Program-made: the position numbers and the translations under genes
The notes under the pieces: generated by a model
The model's input: the letters and a program-made list of their open reading frames with translations, nothing else
The model's database searches: none
What the model was told of the DNA's origin: nothing
NCBI GenBank assembly: GCA_003151595.1
Contig: PLXW01000104.1
Span: 1-64,000, forward strand
Reading direction: 5' to 3'
Length of the DNA: 64,000 nucleotides
DNA from: Myxococcales bacterium
GTDB taxonomy: Bacteria > Myxococcota > Polyangia > Polyangiales > Polyangiaceae
Part shown: positions 10,043 to 19,316 of the stretch, one piece after another
Position numbering within the stretch: the stretch's first letter is position 1
How the letters are laid out: each line of letters starts with the position of its first letter

Positions 10043-11005
10043 TTACCCGCGAGCTCCGCTCGGGCGCATGCGCCAGATGTGAAAGTGGTCGGTCGCGTTG
10101 GCGTGGAAGTAGATGAACCCATCGGTCCCCCAGCTCGGTCGACACGCGAGACGATCGCCCTCGGTGAGCTGCACGAGCCCCGAACCGTCAGGTGCGGTGA
10201 GGAAGATGTTCGCCTGAGCCGACTCACCGACCGTGTGCACCGAGCAGAAGGCGATGACCTTTCCATCCGGAGACCACGTCGGCTCCACGTCGTCCGACGA
10301 TCCTTCGGTGATCGCGTGCGCGTCGCTTCCGTCGGCGTTCGCCACGAACACGTGCGCGCGCCCCTCCGACTGCCGCACGAACGCCAGCCGCTTTCCATCG
10401 GGGCTCCAGGAAGGCTCGGTCCCTTTGCCGATGAACGAGACATCGGTGCCGAGAAGGTTCGACAGACCGATCTGTTGATCGAAGTCGACGATGGTGTGCC
10501 AGCCGGTGTGGAACGCCTCCACGTCGCCGAGCGACATCGCCACCTTCGCGCCGTCCGGTGAGATCGCCGGCCATGCGCTCGACATGAGCGGGCCGCCGGC
10601 CTCACCGACGAAGGGAGCCTGGCCCACGCCGTGGCCGATCATCTCCATGAGACTCTTCGAAGGGTCGCTCCGCGAAACGAAGATGACCCCCGAGCCGTCC
10701 GGCATCCACGCCGGCTCGCGCCCCGTCTCGTCCCCCGAGCCGTACGTCACGGCTCGCGCGTTCTGATCCGCCCCCTTCAGTGACATCACCTCGAGGTGCG
10801 GCGTCGTGTCGGGCGTCGCCGCGACCTCGTAGGCGATGGATCCCGCGTCTGGCGCGATCGCGGGATCGAACTCGTTGGTGTCGGAGTGAGTGACCTGTTC
10901 GAGCTGTGTCGCCGCCTCGGTCGTCTCCACGGGCCGTTGCAACGTCGCCGAGCAGGCCGTGAGCGATAGAGCACCGGCGACGAAGAGCATTCGTCTGACC
11001 ATCAT
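10043..11005 (-). CDS. TolB-like WD40/PD40 beta-propeller lipoprotein
   Basis: The 320-residue exported lipoprotein has a signal peptide ending in the lipobox LTAC (Cys ~18). The rest consists of PD40/TolB-type blades, recognisable by repeated SPDG-like turns: APDAGSIAY, MPDGSGVIF, SPDGAKVAM, SPDGKRLAF and SPDGKVIAF. TolB-type propellers act as periplasmic protein-interaction scaffolds. The gene follows the SPFH lipoprotein gene by 11 bases on the same strand, so the pair is probably one operon, and the products may meet at an envelope membrane. The specific partner is unknown. Confidence 0.85.
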   Translation of the reverse strand: MMVRRMLFVAGALSLTACSATLQRPVETTEAATQLEQVTHSDTNEFDPAIAPDAGSIAYEVAATPDTTPHLEVMSLKGADQNARAVTYGSGDETGREPAWMPDGSGVIFVSRSDPSKSLMEMIGHGVGQAPFVGEAGGPLMSSAWPAISPDGAKVAMSLGDVEAFHTGWHTIVDFDQQIGLSNLLGTDVSFIGKGTEPSWSPDGKRLAFVRQSEGRAHVFVANADGSDAHAITEGSSDDVEPTWSPDGKVIAFCSVHTVGESAQANIFLTAPDGSGLVQLTEGDRLACRPSWGTDGFIYFHANATDHFHIWRMRPSGARG

Positions 11006-11016
11006 GGTCCGTCTCC

Positions 11017-12270
11017 TCAGTAAGGGTTACCGCCCGAAGGATCGGTCTTCATGGCGTACGAGGTCGGCTTCACCGTGCTCGGCACCGACGCGGCGGCGCG
11101 AGGCTCGGCCACGATCGGCGGGTTGAACAGCAACGGCGCGGTCTGGAACCCGGGGATCTTCGGGAACAGCCAGTTGGGCATCTTCGAGTAGTCGCCGAAG
11201 AGGAAGGTCGACCCCGTGCCGCCGAGCTTCCCGAGCGCGTCGTAGGCGTGCATCTCCACTTCCATCGGCGTGACGTTCGCCGACGTCGCGCGATTCTCCG
11301 CCGCCGCCGCCTCGGCGAGCGCGAGCCGCGCCTTCGCGTCGCCCCTTGCTGTCACCACCGTGGTCGCGGCCGTGGCCTCGGCCTTCACGCGATCGATCTG
11401 CGCCTGCGTCATCGCGAGCTTCGCCTCCGCCCCCTTGTTGCGCAGCGCCGAGTCGATGCGTGCCTTCTCCTCTTCGGTCTCTTTCTCGATCTCGATCTTC
11501 TTCACCTCGGTCTCGGTCTGCGCGGTGATCTTCCGCTGCTCCGCCTCCGCCGAGAGCTCCATCTTCTTCTGCGCCGTCTGCGTCTCGAGCTCGAGCTTCT
11601 TGGTCTCGGCGGCGAGCTCGAGCTCGCGCTTCTTCTGGAGCGCTGCGTTCTCGAGGAGCTGCTTCTGCGCGAGCGTCTGCTCTTGCGACACCACGCGCTC
11701 CTTCTGCGATGCCAGGATCTCGGGCGCGTAATTGACGCTCTCGATGAGGACGCTCGACACCTCGATGTGCTTTCCCTTGAGTCGCTCGCGCAGCTCCTTC
11801 TCGATCCCGTCCTCGATCGCGCTGTTCTGCTTCTGCAAGTCCACATACGACGTGCGCGCCATGACGCCGATCGTCGCGCTCCGGAGCTCGGGGCCGATCA
11901 CCTCGTCGAAGTAATTGGCGCCGATCTCGGTATCGAGCAGGTACAGCTCCGAGACGATCGGCCGATATTTGAGCGCGGTGTGGAGGTCGAGCGGCAATCC
12001 CTCTTTCGACAGAGTGTGCAGCTCTTCTTTCGCCGTCGAGTAGGTGACGTCGAAGTCGTCGACGCGCGGGCAATCGTTCCCCGGTTTCCAGAAGGGGCAC
12101 GCCGTCCGGTACCACCCGGGTTGCAGCACCTCGTGCTGGATGCCGCCGTTGCTGGGATCGAAGTAGAGCGCGCGATGCCCCGGCTCGACGAGCGCTCCCG
12201 CGCAGCCGGTCCCCATCGTGAGCGCGCTCAGCGCCACGAACGAAAGCCCAATGAGCGAAAAATTGCGCAT
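11017..12270 (-). CDS. SPFH/prohibitin-domain exported protein with long coiled coil
   Basis: The 417-residue protein starts with an export signal ending near TGC (a weak lipobox, Cys ~23). It continues with an SPFH/band-7 domain: EPGHRALYFDP, GWYRTACPF, LPLDLHTALKYRP, then ELRSATIGVMARTSY. Residues ~190-330 form a very charged, Ala/Glu/Lys/Gln-rich coiled coil of the flotillin/prohibitin kind, followed by a short C-terminal domain. Known family role: oligomeric membrane scaffolds that organise lipids and proteases. The odd point is placement, because an exported SPFH protein would assemble on the periplasmic rather than the cytoplasmic side. It is the first gene of a two-gene unit with the TolB-like lipoprotein. 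Confidence 0.85.
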   Translation of the reverse strand: MRNFSLIGLSFVALSALTMGTGCAGALVEPGHRALYFDPSNGGIQHEVLQPGWYRTACPFWKPGNDCPRVDDFDVTYSTAKEELHTLSKEGLPLDLHTALKYRPIVSELYLLDTEIGANYFDEVIGPELRSATIGVMARTSYVDLQKQNSAIEDGIEKELRERLKGKHIEVSSVLIESVNYAPEILASQKERVVSQEQTLAQKQLLENAALQKKRELELAAETKKLELETQTAQKKMELSAEAEQRKITAQTETEVKKIEIEKETEEEKARIDSALRNKGAEAKLAMTQAQIDRVKAEATAATTVVTARGDAKARLALAEAAAAENRATSANVTPMEVEMHAYDALGKLGGTGSTFLFGDYSKMPNWLFPKIPGFQTAPLLFNPPIVAEPRAAASVPSTVKPTSYAMKTDPSGGNPY

Positions 12271-12351
12271 GTGTACACCTCTGGCGGTCGGCTCTTCGCG
12301 CCAGCCCGCCTCCTTCGTTGATGGTTGTGTTGTCTACGACTCGAGAATCAG

Positions 12352-12906
12352 TCAGCGCGCCATTCGCGACGCCGCGACGGCGTTCAGATCAACTCCTTCG
12401 AGCCACCCATCGAGATCGCGCCCGATCTCCGTCATGCACTTGTACATGATGGGTGCTCCCTGATCGGGAGGCGCGATGCCCCCCTGTCGACACGTGGTCT
12501 GCGTCTGCGCGAGGTAGACGTTCCCGGCGCGCGCGCGCAGCGTCGCGCGGACGCCGACCGAGAAGATGAGTCGCCCGTCGTCGTACTGGGCGTCGGCGTT
12601 GGTCACCTCGACGAAGAGCTGCCAGCCGTCGCGGGCCGTCGCATCCGCGCGATGCGCATCCGCCCACGGCACGGTGGCCGATGCGATCGCGTGACCCAGC
12701 GCCGCCTCGACGTCGCCGTAGAACACGTCGTGCCCTTGCACGCGCAGCGGATCCTGAACTGCGGTCGATCGCGTGACGACGCGAAGCGGAACGGACGTGG
12801 GTTGTGTGAGAGGAATCCCGGCGGCGGTGAGGAGTGGAATCACTTCGTTCGAGTGCCCACAACCCGTTGCCAGGAGAACTGTCACTGCGAGGATCCATCG
12901 GCGCAC
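12352..12906 (-). CDS. Predicted lipoprotein of unknown function
   Basis: The 184-residue exported lipoprotein has a signal peptide with the lipobox ATGC (Cys ~16). The mature part has one globular domain with alternating beta/alpha character, two Cys residues (TTCRQGG and YKCMTE) that could form a disulfide, and a C-terminal WLEGVDL helix. I do not recognise a characterised family. The start is a GTG at 12906, which gives a compact signal peptide (RRWILAVTVLLA). It lies upstream of the SPFH/TolB-like pair on the same strand with an 81-base gap, so it could share that transcript, but the gap leaves room for a separate promoter. Confidence 0.75.
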   Translation of the reverse strand: MRRWILAVTVLLATGCGHSNEVIPLLTAAGIPLTQPTSVPLRVVTRSTAVQDPLRVQGHDVFYGDVEAALGHAIASATVPWADAHRADATARDGWQLFVEVTNADAQYDDGRLIFSVGVRATLRARAGNVYLAQTQTTCRQGGIAPPDQGAPIMYKCMTEIGRDLDGWLEGVDLNAVAASRMAR

Positions 12907-13088
12907 GCAGCTACGTACTGCAGCGGACGTGCCGTGCGATCGGTGTAGACGCGGCGATGGGAGTCGCAGCAGTGTTGGGAATTTCTCCGAACCGCTTTTC
13001 GGAGTTCTTCCATCTCTCGATCGGCGGCGTTTGTCGCGCGCCTCGCGTCATCGCGATCCAGCGCGCCCCACCGAGATCGCGCCGCTCG

Positions 13089-14282
13089 TCAGACCGGCGC
13101 GTCCCTATGCACGCGCACGAGGCTCTCCTCTGACGGCACCCCGAGCCGAAGCGGAAACCCGTAGTGCCCGGTCCCCCGGTGCACATACATGCGATCGCGC
13201 CCGCGTGCCCAGAACCCATGGTCCGGAATGCGAATCCCGAAGAGGCGCAGGAACGTCCAGGAGAGCCCCAGGCTCACGAGCCCCACTTGCCCTCCGTGCG
13301 TGTGCCCGGAGAGCACGAGATCGCCTTCGCCTTCCGGCAGGTGTCGGAACGCGCCCGGGTCGTGCAAGAGGACGACCCGGGTCATGCCGGGTTTGCGAGG
13401 GTGCTCTTTGCAGACGCGCTCGAGGTGCGCCTTGCGATCGCGCCGCACGAAGTCCATCCCCACGATCTGGACCGGCCCCGCCTCGGTCTCCACTACACGC
13501 TCGTCGTCGACGAGGAGCGTGACGCCATTGGCGGCCAGCGCTCCGGTGACGGTCGCGATGGCTTCGTGGTCGTGGTTGCCGTAGCAGGCGAACACCTTGC
13601 CGGGCATCGCGCGCAGCGGCTCGAGGGCGCGCCCGAGGAGATCGGGATCGCTCTGCGACTCCATCGTCAGAAAATCGCCCGTGAGGAGCACCAGATCGGG
13701 CCTCTTCGAGACGGCGTTCGCGGCTATCCGTCGCAGCCGCGCGACCGACATGAACGGACCGATGTGCGGATCGGTGATCTGCACGATCCGGAGCGGTCGT
13801 TCTTCCCGTGCGTGGCCGTGCGCATGGGGCGCGACGCTCGTCGTGGGCGAGGCGCCGCCGATCACGAGATCGATCTCCTCCTCGCGCGCGGTGAGCGACT
13901 GGAGGAGACCGACCGCGCCGAACGCGTACGGGAGCCACGGCGCCCACGGATGGAACCCGAACGACCGCGCGAGCGCCCACGGGAGCGCGAGCAACGTGCC
14001 CGCGACGAAGAACGCCCCCGGCCAGCTCACGAGCAGCCGATACGCGAGCGATCGCATACGCGGGCGCGAGAGGAGCGAGAAGTTCACGTACACCGCGACG
14101 TGGAGCGCGGTGTAGACGCGCATGAGCGGAAGCGAGGCCTCGGGCGCCATCGCCACCGCGAGGAGGGAGTAGATCCCCATGAGCACGCTTGCGGCGATCG
14201 CGAACGGTCGCCCGCGAAAGAGCGAAGCGGCGGCGACCACCGTGAGCCACCCGCCGAGCGTGAGGAGCGCGAACCAACTCAT
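13089..14282 (-). CDS. Membrane-anchored metallophosphoesterase (YkuE-like)
   Basis: The 397-residue protein has about four or five N-terminal membrane spans (residues ~1-135), then a calcineurin-like phosphoesterase domain. All metal-binding motifs are visible: DPHIG, the Asp in LTGDF, GNHDHE, a His in LLHDP, and GHTHGGQ. Homologues of the YkuE/YpbG type hydrolyse phosphodiesters or pyrophosphate bonds in envelope lipids; the substrate here is not known. The C-terminal YVHRGTGHYGFPLRLG is also typical of this family. It ends in a region shared with no other gene, and the hemolysin III gene lies upstream on the same strand after ~100 bases. Confidence 0.9.
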   Translation of the reverse strand: MSWFALLTLGGWLTVVAAASLFRGRPFAIAASVLMGIYSLLAVAMAPEASLPLMRVYTALHVAVYVNFSLLSRPRMRSLAYRLLVSWPGAFFVAGTLLALPWALARSFGFHPWAPWLPYAFGAVGLLQSLTAREEEIDLVIGGASPTTSVAPHAHGHAREERPLRIVQITDPHIGPFMSVARLRRIAANAVSKRPDLVLLTGDFLTMESQSDPDLLGRALEPLRAMPGKVFACYGNHDHEAIATVTGALAANGVTLLVDDERVVETEAGPVQIVGMDFVRRDRKAHLERVCKEHPRKPGMTRVVLLHDPGAFRHLPEGEGDLVLSGHTHGGQVGLVSLGLSWTFLRLFGIRIPDHGFWARGRDRMYVHRGTGHYGFPLRLGVPSEESLVRVHRDAPV

Positions 14283-14381
14283 CCAGTCACCCTAGTCACT
14301 GCTCTCCGATCATGCCCCCTGATCGTGCACTCCGAGCCTATCCGATGCCGCACACCCCGAGCGGGGGGCGAGGGCCGAGAC

Positions 14382-15044
14382 TCAAACCGCGCGCATGACG
14401 AGCACGACGTGCACGAAGAGGCAGACGCTGGCGACGATCACGATGGCGTGAAAGACCTCGTGGTAGCCGAAGATCTTCGGAAACGGATCGGGGCGGCGCA
14501 GCGCATACACCACGGCGCCGAGGCTATAGATGACCCCGCAGGCCACGAGCATTCCGATCGCCAGCCACCCGACGGCCGGCGCGCGATCGATCACCTGACC
14601 CACGACGGTCCATCCCAGGCTCACGCACACCAGCGCGGTGACCCACTTCGGAGCGTTCGGCCAGAGGAGCGACTTGAGGACGCCGACGCCGGCGCCGATC
14701 CAGATCGCCAAGAGCGCGCCGTGCCCGCCGTGGCTCGAAGGGACGAGCGAGAAGAGCGGCGTGTACCCGCCGGCGATCAAGATGAAGATCGCGGCGTGGT
14801 CGAGGCGGCGCATTCGCTGGCGCGCGGCGAAGTCCCAGCGAACGCGGTGGTAGAGCGCGCTCGTCCCGAAGAGGAGCGCGAGGCTCGCGCCGAACACCAG
14901 CGCGGCGACCGTCGCGTAGGGCGAGTGCGCGCGCATCACGAGCGCGACGACGGCGGCGATCGAGACGAAGAACGCGACCTGATGAGACACTCCGCGGAGG
15001 AGCGGCTTCTCGGCCGGCGCGGCGTGCGGGGCTGTGAGGTTCAT
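14382..15044 (-). CDS. Hemolysin III family (PAQR-type) membrane protein
   Basis: The 220-residue protein has seven predicted membrane helices and the PAQR/Hly-III motifs: SALYHR in the first conserved block, LDHAAIFILIAGGYTP in the second, and GYHEVFHAIV at the end. The three conserved His/Asp elements are those that bind zinc in the adiponectin-receptor superfamily, which has ceramidase-like or hydrolase activity in eukaryotes. Bacterial members (YqfA/HlyIII) affect membrane lipid and energy balance. Length and topology match the family. It may share a transcript with the downstream metallophosphoesterase. Confidence 0.92.
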   Translation of the reverse strand: MNLTAPHAAPAEKPLLRGVSHQVAFFVSIAAVVALVMRAHSPYATVAALVFGASLALLFGTSALYHRVRWDFAARQRMRRLDHAAIFILIAGGYTPLFSLVPSSHGGHGALLAIWIGAGVGVLKSLLWPNAPKWVTALVCVSLGWTVVGQVIDRAPAVGWLAIGMLVACGVIYSLGAVVYALRRPDPFPKIFGYHEVFHAIVIVASVCLFVHVVLVMRAV

Positions 15045-15132
15045 GGCGCGCGCCGGGTCTACTCCAACTTCCGCGCGGGCGCGACCCGGCTCACGTCGCG
15101 CGCCGCGCGATCGTCCAGCAGCTGAGCCGATC

Positions 15133-16002
15133 TCAGAGCCCGCGCGCCCCTTCGCCTCGCAACCGGACCTTCCCTTCGAGCGCGGCGTCGATGACGCCCA
15201 CGATCCGCTCTCGATCGCGCGGCAGTCGTCCGGCGAGCGGCAGGTAGTTCGAGGCGTGGTTGGTCCGGAAGATCGCGTCGTCGGGGCGCGCGAGATCGAT
15301 CATCGTCCGGAGCTCGCGGAGGAGCGCTGGCACTGGCGGCACCTCGAAGCGCCCCTTCGCATGGAGCTGCGCGAGCGGCGTGCCGGGGACGATCGTGACC
15401 GTGAGCGCGGCGAAGTACGAAGGGTTCATCGCCGTCACCAGCGCGGCGGTCGCCCGCGCGTGCTCGTCGCTTCGATCGCCGGCGATCCCGAGGAGCGCGA
15501 TCACGCTGAGCGCGATCCCCGCCGCATGCGCCCTCTGCGCCGCGAGCACGTGCGCCGCCGCGTCGTCCCCCTTCGCGATTCGCTTGAGCGTCACGTCGTC
15601 GCCCGACTCAGGTCCGATGTAGAACGTCGTGAGCCCCGCCTCACGCAGCTCGCGCAGCGCGGCCTCGCTCTTCTCGGTGACGTTCCGCGCCATCGCGTAG
15701 CACGACACGCGCCGCAGGTTGGGAAAGAGGGCGCGCGCGCGCGCGAGGATCGGTCGCCAGTGGTCCATCGGGAGGACGAGCGCGTCGCCGTCCGCGACGA
15801 AGATCTTCTCCACGTCCGGACCGACCGCGCGCGCGGCGTTTTCGAGATCGGCGAGAGTGCCTTCGAGGTCGCGCACGCGAAACGACTTCTCGCGGTACAT
15901 GTCGCAATAGGTGCAGTGGTTCCAGGAGCACCCGATCGTCGCCTGCACGATCAGCGCGTCGGCCTCCGACGGCGGGCGATAGATCCGACCTTCGTAACGC
16001 AT
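15133..16002 (-). CDS. Radical SAM protein with CX4CX2C cluster motif
   Basis: The 289-residue cytoplasmic enzyme has its [4Fe-4S] cysteines in IGCSWNHCTYCDMY, giving a CX4CX2C spacing rather than the usual CX3CX2C. I recall the same spacing in a subfamily of ~290-residue radical SAM proteins with CSxNxCTFCGMY. The remaining core is typical of the Elp3/MiaB-like fold: YIGPESGDD (the GGE-like region), a strand with SVIALLGIAGD, and TIVPGTPLAQL. The reaction is unknown. The ATG at 16002 is chosen because it starts the conserved RYEGRIYRPPSE segment. It lies 57 bases downstream of the MBL-fold gene on the same strand. Confidence 0.85.
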   Translation of the reverse strand: MRYEGRIYRPPSEADALIVQATIGCSWNHCTYCDMYREKSFRVRDLEGTLADLENAARAVGPDVEKIFVADGDALVLPMDHWRPILARARALFPNLRRVSCYAMARNVTEKSEAALRELREAGLTTFYIGPESGDDVTLKRIAKGDDAAAHVLAAQRAHAAGIALSVIALLGIAGDRSDEHARATAALVTAMNPSYFAALTVTIVPGTPLAQLHAKGRFEVPPVPALLRELRTMIDLARPDDAIFRTNHASNYLPLAGRLPRDRERIVGVIDAALEGKVRLRGEGARGL

Positions 16003-16058
16003 CGCCGCCAACGCTAGCGCGTCGCCTCTCGATGCGCCCGCGCTTGAACCAGGATCGT

Positions 16059-17210
16059 CTATTCCTCCGAGAAGGATCCCTTGGCCTCTTGGTAGGCGCG
16101 CTCGAGCGCCGTCGCGACGAACTCTTCGCGGAAGTTTCGATTCTTGATCGGATCGTCGCCGGCCATCCGCCGCCGGATCGCGTCGAGGTCGATCTTCGCG
16201 GCCGTCTGTTCCAGCGTGAGCCCGGCCTTCACCGCCGCCTGCACCTGGGTGCGGAGCGACGTGAGCGCCTCCATCTCGGTCTTCACGTACGCGAAGTCGT
16301 GCTCGACCGCGCCGTGTCCGGGCACGATCACCGCGGCGTCGATCTCGGTCAGCTTTCGCAGCGTCTCGATCCACTCGCCCGGGTAACACCACTCCGGATA
16401 CGGCGACGGGCTCACGACCAGATCTCCGGTCGCCAGGACCTTCGCGTCCGGCACGTACACCACCGTATCGCCCGCGGTGTTGCCGCGCCCCAGGTGCATG
16501 ACTCTCACTTCGCGCTTGCCGAGGAACACGCTCACGCCCGCGCCGTCGAACGTCGCGTTCGGCGGAGTGAGCTCGAGCTCCTTGGCGTCGACCAGTGTCG
16601 CCTGGAGCGGCGGAATGGTCGAATCGAGGTACGCCCGCTCGTCGTCCGTGAACGGGCTCCCGTTCTTGTGCTTGCCGCGAGCGCGCGCCGCCACGAGCTG
16701 ATCGAGCGTGTCTTGCGAGTGGCGCTGGATGTCCACCTGCTTTGGGAGGTTCTTCAAGACGAGCCGCCTCGTCTCGGCGTGCGCCAGGATCGTGACTCCG
16801 GGGAACGCGCGCGCGTATTCGGCGTTCCCCAGGTTGTGATCCGGGTGCCAGTGCGTGGTGACGATGTAGCGCACCGGCTTGTCGGTGAGGCGCCGCACGT
16901 CGGCGATCATTTTTCGCGCGAGCGTGGGGAAGCGACCGGTGTCGACCACGAGCACGCCGTCGTCGCCGATGATGATCGTCGAGTTCCCGCTGACGATCCC
17001 GGATGCGGGATCCGGCGGCACGAAGGCGTAGACCCCGTCGGCGAGTCGAACCGTCGCGTAGGCGAAGAACGGACTCGCAGCGGCGCCCTCCAGGAGCGGC
17101 GTCGTTGCCGGTGCAGGGACCGCGCTGCTGGTGACGACCTTCGCCTGCGGCGGAGAACCGCACGACACGGCGGCCACGAGCCAGAGGCCGAACACGCGGC
17201 GTGCGAGCAT
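16059..17210 (-). CDS. Metallo-beta-lactamase-fold hydrolase, exported lipoprotein
   Basis: The 383-residue exported protein has a signal peptide with the lipobox AVSC. The MBL fold is complete: THWHPDHN (HxHxDH zinc motif), RGNTAGDTVVY (third His replaced in position by Asn, so one metal site may differ from the canonical HLGRGNT pattern), LATGDLVV (bridging Asp) and VPGHGA (final His). An HLGRGNTAGD block and a C-terminal helical dimer-like region (TLRTQVQAAVKAG) resemble the quinoprotein-relay/MBL group. It probably hydrolyses a lactone, thioester or similar substrate in the periplasm. An in-frame GTG at 17225 is an alternative start; the ATG at 17210 gives the better signal peptide. Confidence 0.85.
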   Translation of the reverse strand: MLARRVFGLWLVAAVSCGSPPQAKVVTSSAVPAPATTPLLEGAAASPFFAYATVRLADGVYAFVPPDPASGIVSGNSTIIIGDDGVLVVDTGRFPTLARKMIADVRRLTDKPVRYIVTTHWHPDHNLGNAEYARAFPGVTILAHAETRRLVLKNLPKQVDIQRHSQDTLDQLVAARARGKHKNGSPFTDDERAYLDSTIPPLQATLVDAKELELTPPNATFDGAGVSVFLGKREVRVMHLGRGNTAGDTVVYVPDAKVLATGDLVVSPSPYPEWCYPGEWIETLRKLTEIDAAVIVPGHGAVEHDFAYVKTEMEALTSLRTQVQAAVKAGLTLEQTAAKIDLDAIRRRMAGDDPIKNRNFREEFVATALERAYQEAKGSFSEE

Positions 17211-17304
17211 CGGGAGGGGAAACACCGGAGGCTTCGAAAGGTTCGCGCTCCCGCTCGAGGGTCACGCCCGGTTCGCGGGCGTGGGCCCGGTCCAACGGGT
17301 TAGG

Positions 17305-19314
17305 ATGCGCCTCCCCGTGAGTCCCGCGCCTCAACCGCCGCCGCTCGACGCCGATCTCCTGGCGGTCCTCGAGCGCGCATTCAAGCACCACGCCGGCGGC
17401 GAGCCACACATCACGCCGCGCACGCTCCAGAAGGCGCTGGGTCTTCGCAGCGACTACCTCGCGCGCCGCATCTTCGACCAGTTCGATGCGAACCACGACG
17501 GAGCGGTCGACAAGGGCGAGTTCCTCCGTGCCGTCCAGGCGCTCGTCTTCGGCAGCGACCGGGAGAAGCTGCTCTTCGCCTTCCGCGTTCACGATCACGA
17601 CGGCGACGGCGGGCTGAGCCCCGACGAGCTGCTCCGCATGCTCTCGATCGCGATGGCCGAGAGCAACGTCGTCGAACGGGCCACGCAGCCCCCCGAGCAG
17701 CTCGCGCGCGCGCTCTTCGCCGCGGCGGACACGAACCGCGACGGTCGCATCACGTTCGACGAGTTCGAGGCGGTGATGCTGAAGCGCCCCGAGCTGCTGC
17801 GGAAGATGACCCGCAGCGAAGCCATCTGGATCGCGCCGAATGAAGACCTCCTCGTGTGGCTCGAGGATCGCACGAGGCCGAGAGCTCCCCGCGCCCCGCT
17901 CGGCGCCTCCGAGCGCGGATGGGGACCGCGCCTCGTCGTGGCGTCATGGGCGCTCGCGAACGTCGGGATCTTCGTCGCGACCTGGCTCCTCGGCGAGGCC
18001 GATCAGAATCCGTACATGCAGGCGGGGCGCGCCCTCGGCAAATGCGCGGCGTTCAACGGTGCGTTGATCCTCTTGCCGGTCATGCGCCGGCTTCTCACGC
18101 GCGTGCGCGCGACGTGGCTCGGGCGCGTACTCCCGGTCGACGACGCGATCGAGTTTCATCGCCTCGTCGGACACGCGCTCTTCGCGCTCGCCCTGGCGCA
18201 CTCTGCCGCGTTCGTGGTCGCGTATTCGATCGGCCACGACGCTTCGCCGCTGGTGAAGATCGCGACGACCGAGCGCGGGCTCACCGGCGGGCTTCTGCTC
18301 GTCGTCTTCGCGGTGATGTGGGTCTTCGCGCTCTCGTTCATCCGGAGGAGCGCGCGGTTCGAGCTCTTCTACTTCACGCACCTCCTCTACGTCGCCTGGC
18401 TGGGGCTCGCGATCGCGCACGCCCCGTCGTTCCTCTTCTGGGCCGGTGTCCCCCTGCTCGGATTCGTCGCCGAGCAGATCGCGCGTCGCGTGCGCCGGGG
18501 CCCCGCCGCGTCGATCGTGTCGTCGCGCGCGCTGCGATCCGGCGTCACGCGCCTCGAGATCGCGCGGCCGCCGGGGCTCGCGTTCTCGCCCGGCGACTAC
18601 GTCTTCTTGCGCATTCCGTCGGTGGCCAAGCGCGAGTGGCACCCGTTCACGATCAGCAGCTCGCCGGTCCGCCCCAACCTCACGTTCCACGTGCGATCGC
18701 TCGGCAACTGGACGGCAGCTCTGCGCCGCAACGTCGAAGCCGGCGAGGACGCTCCCGGTCTCGTCGCCTATGTCGATGGTCCCTACGGCTCTCCGAGCGC
18801 GCACATCTTTCAATCGCGCCAGGCGGTCCTCATCGGCGCCGGCATCGGCGTCACGCCGTTCGCGAGCGTGCTGGAGACGATCGTTCTCCGCGGCAACGAT
18901 GCCGCGCGCCCGTCGACCGATCGGCTCGAGAAGGCTTACTTCTTCTGGCTCAACCGAGATCAGTACTCGTTCGAATGGTTCGCGGCGCTCCTCGCCGAGC
19001 TCGAGACGAAGGACCCCAAAGGCATCCTGGAGATGCATCTGTGCATGACCGAGGGGCGCACGGGGGTGACCTCGATGGGCCTCGAGATCGCGCGCGAGAT
19101 CATGAAGGCGGCGGGCCGGAGCGACATGATCACCGGTCTTCGAACACGCACGCACATGGGCCCGCCCGACTGGGAGACCATGCTCGGCGACATCGTGCGA
19201 CGGCACGTCCCGGACGCGGTCGACGTCTACTTCTGCGGTCCGCCAGGCCTCGCGGCCAAGCTGCGTCCGCTCTGCGCGAAGCTCGGGATGCCGTTTCGCG
19301 AGGAGCGGTTCTAG
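17305..19314 (+). CDS. EF-hand NADPH oxidase, NOX5-like, six-TM ferric-reductase type
   Basis: The 669-residue protein has the complete layout of a eukaryotic calcium-regulated NADPH oxidase. Three canonical EF-hand loops lie at residues 61-72, 97-108 and 142-153, each with acidic or polar ligands at 1, 3 and 5 and Glu at 12. A six-helix ferric-reductase domain follows (~205-395), with two bis-heme His pairs: H285/H299 (14 apart) and H359/H372 (13 apart), the exact NOX spacing. Then come an FAD domain (HPFTISSSP, 446-454; GPYGSP, 492-497) and an NADPH domain (GAGIGVTP, 511-518; WLNRDQYSFEWF; YFCGPPGLA). It even ends in the aromatic Phe that stacks on FAD in NOX proteins. It moves electrons from cytosolic NADPH across the inner membrane. 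A diheme lipoprotein gene follows after two bases. Alternative start: GTG 17317. Confidence 0.95.
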   Translation: MRLPVSPAPQPPPLDADLLAVLERAFKHHAGGEPHITPRTLQKALGLRSDYLARRIFDQFDANHDGAVDKGEFLRAVQALVFGSDREKLLFAFRVHDHDGDGGLSPDELLRMLSIAMAESNVVERATQPPEQLARALFAAADTNRDGRITFDEFEAVMLKRPELLRKMTRSEAIWIAPNEDLLVWLEDRTRPRAPRAPLGASERGWGPRLVVASWALANVGIFVATWLLGEADQNPYMQAGRALGKCAAFNGALILLPVMRRLLTRVRATWLGRVLPVDDAIEFHRLVGHALFALALAHSAAFVVAYSIGHDASPLVKIATTERGLTGGLLLVVFAVMWVFALSFIRRSARFELFYFTHLLYVAWLGLAIAHAPSFLFWAGVPLLGFVAEQIARRVRRGPAASIVSSRALRSGVTRLEIARPPGLAFSPGDYVFLRIPSVAKREWHPFTISSSPVRPNLTFHVRSLGNWTAALRRNVEAGEDAPGLVAYVDGPYGSPSAHIFQSRQAVLIGAGIGVTPFASVLETIVLRGNDAARPSTDRLEKAYFFWLNRDQYSFEWFAALLAELETKDPKGILEMHLCMTEGRTGVTSMGLEIAREIMKAAGRSDMITGLRTRTHMGPPDWETMLGDIVRRHVPDAVDVYFCGPPGLAAKLRPLCAKLGMPFREERF

Positions 19315-19316
19315 CC

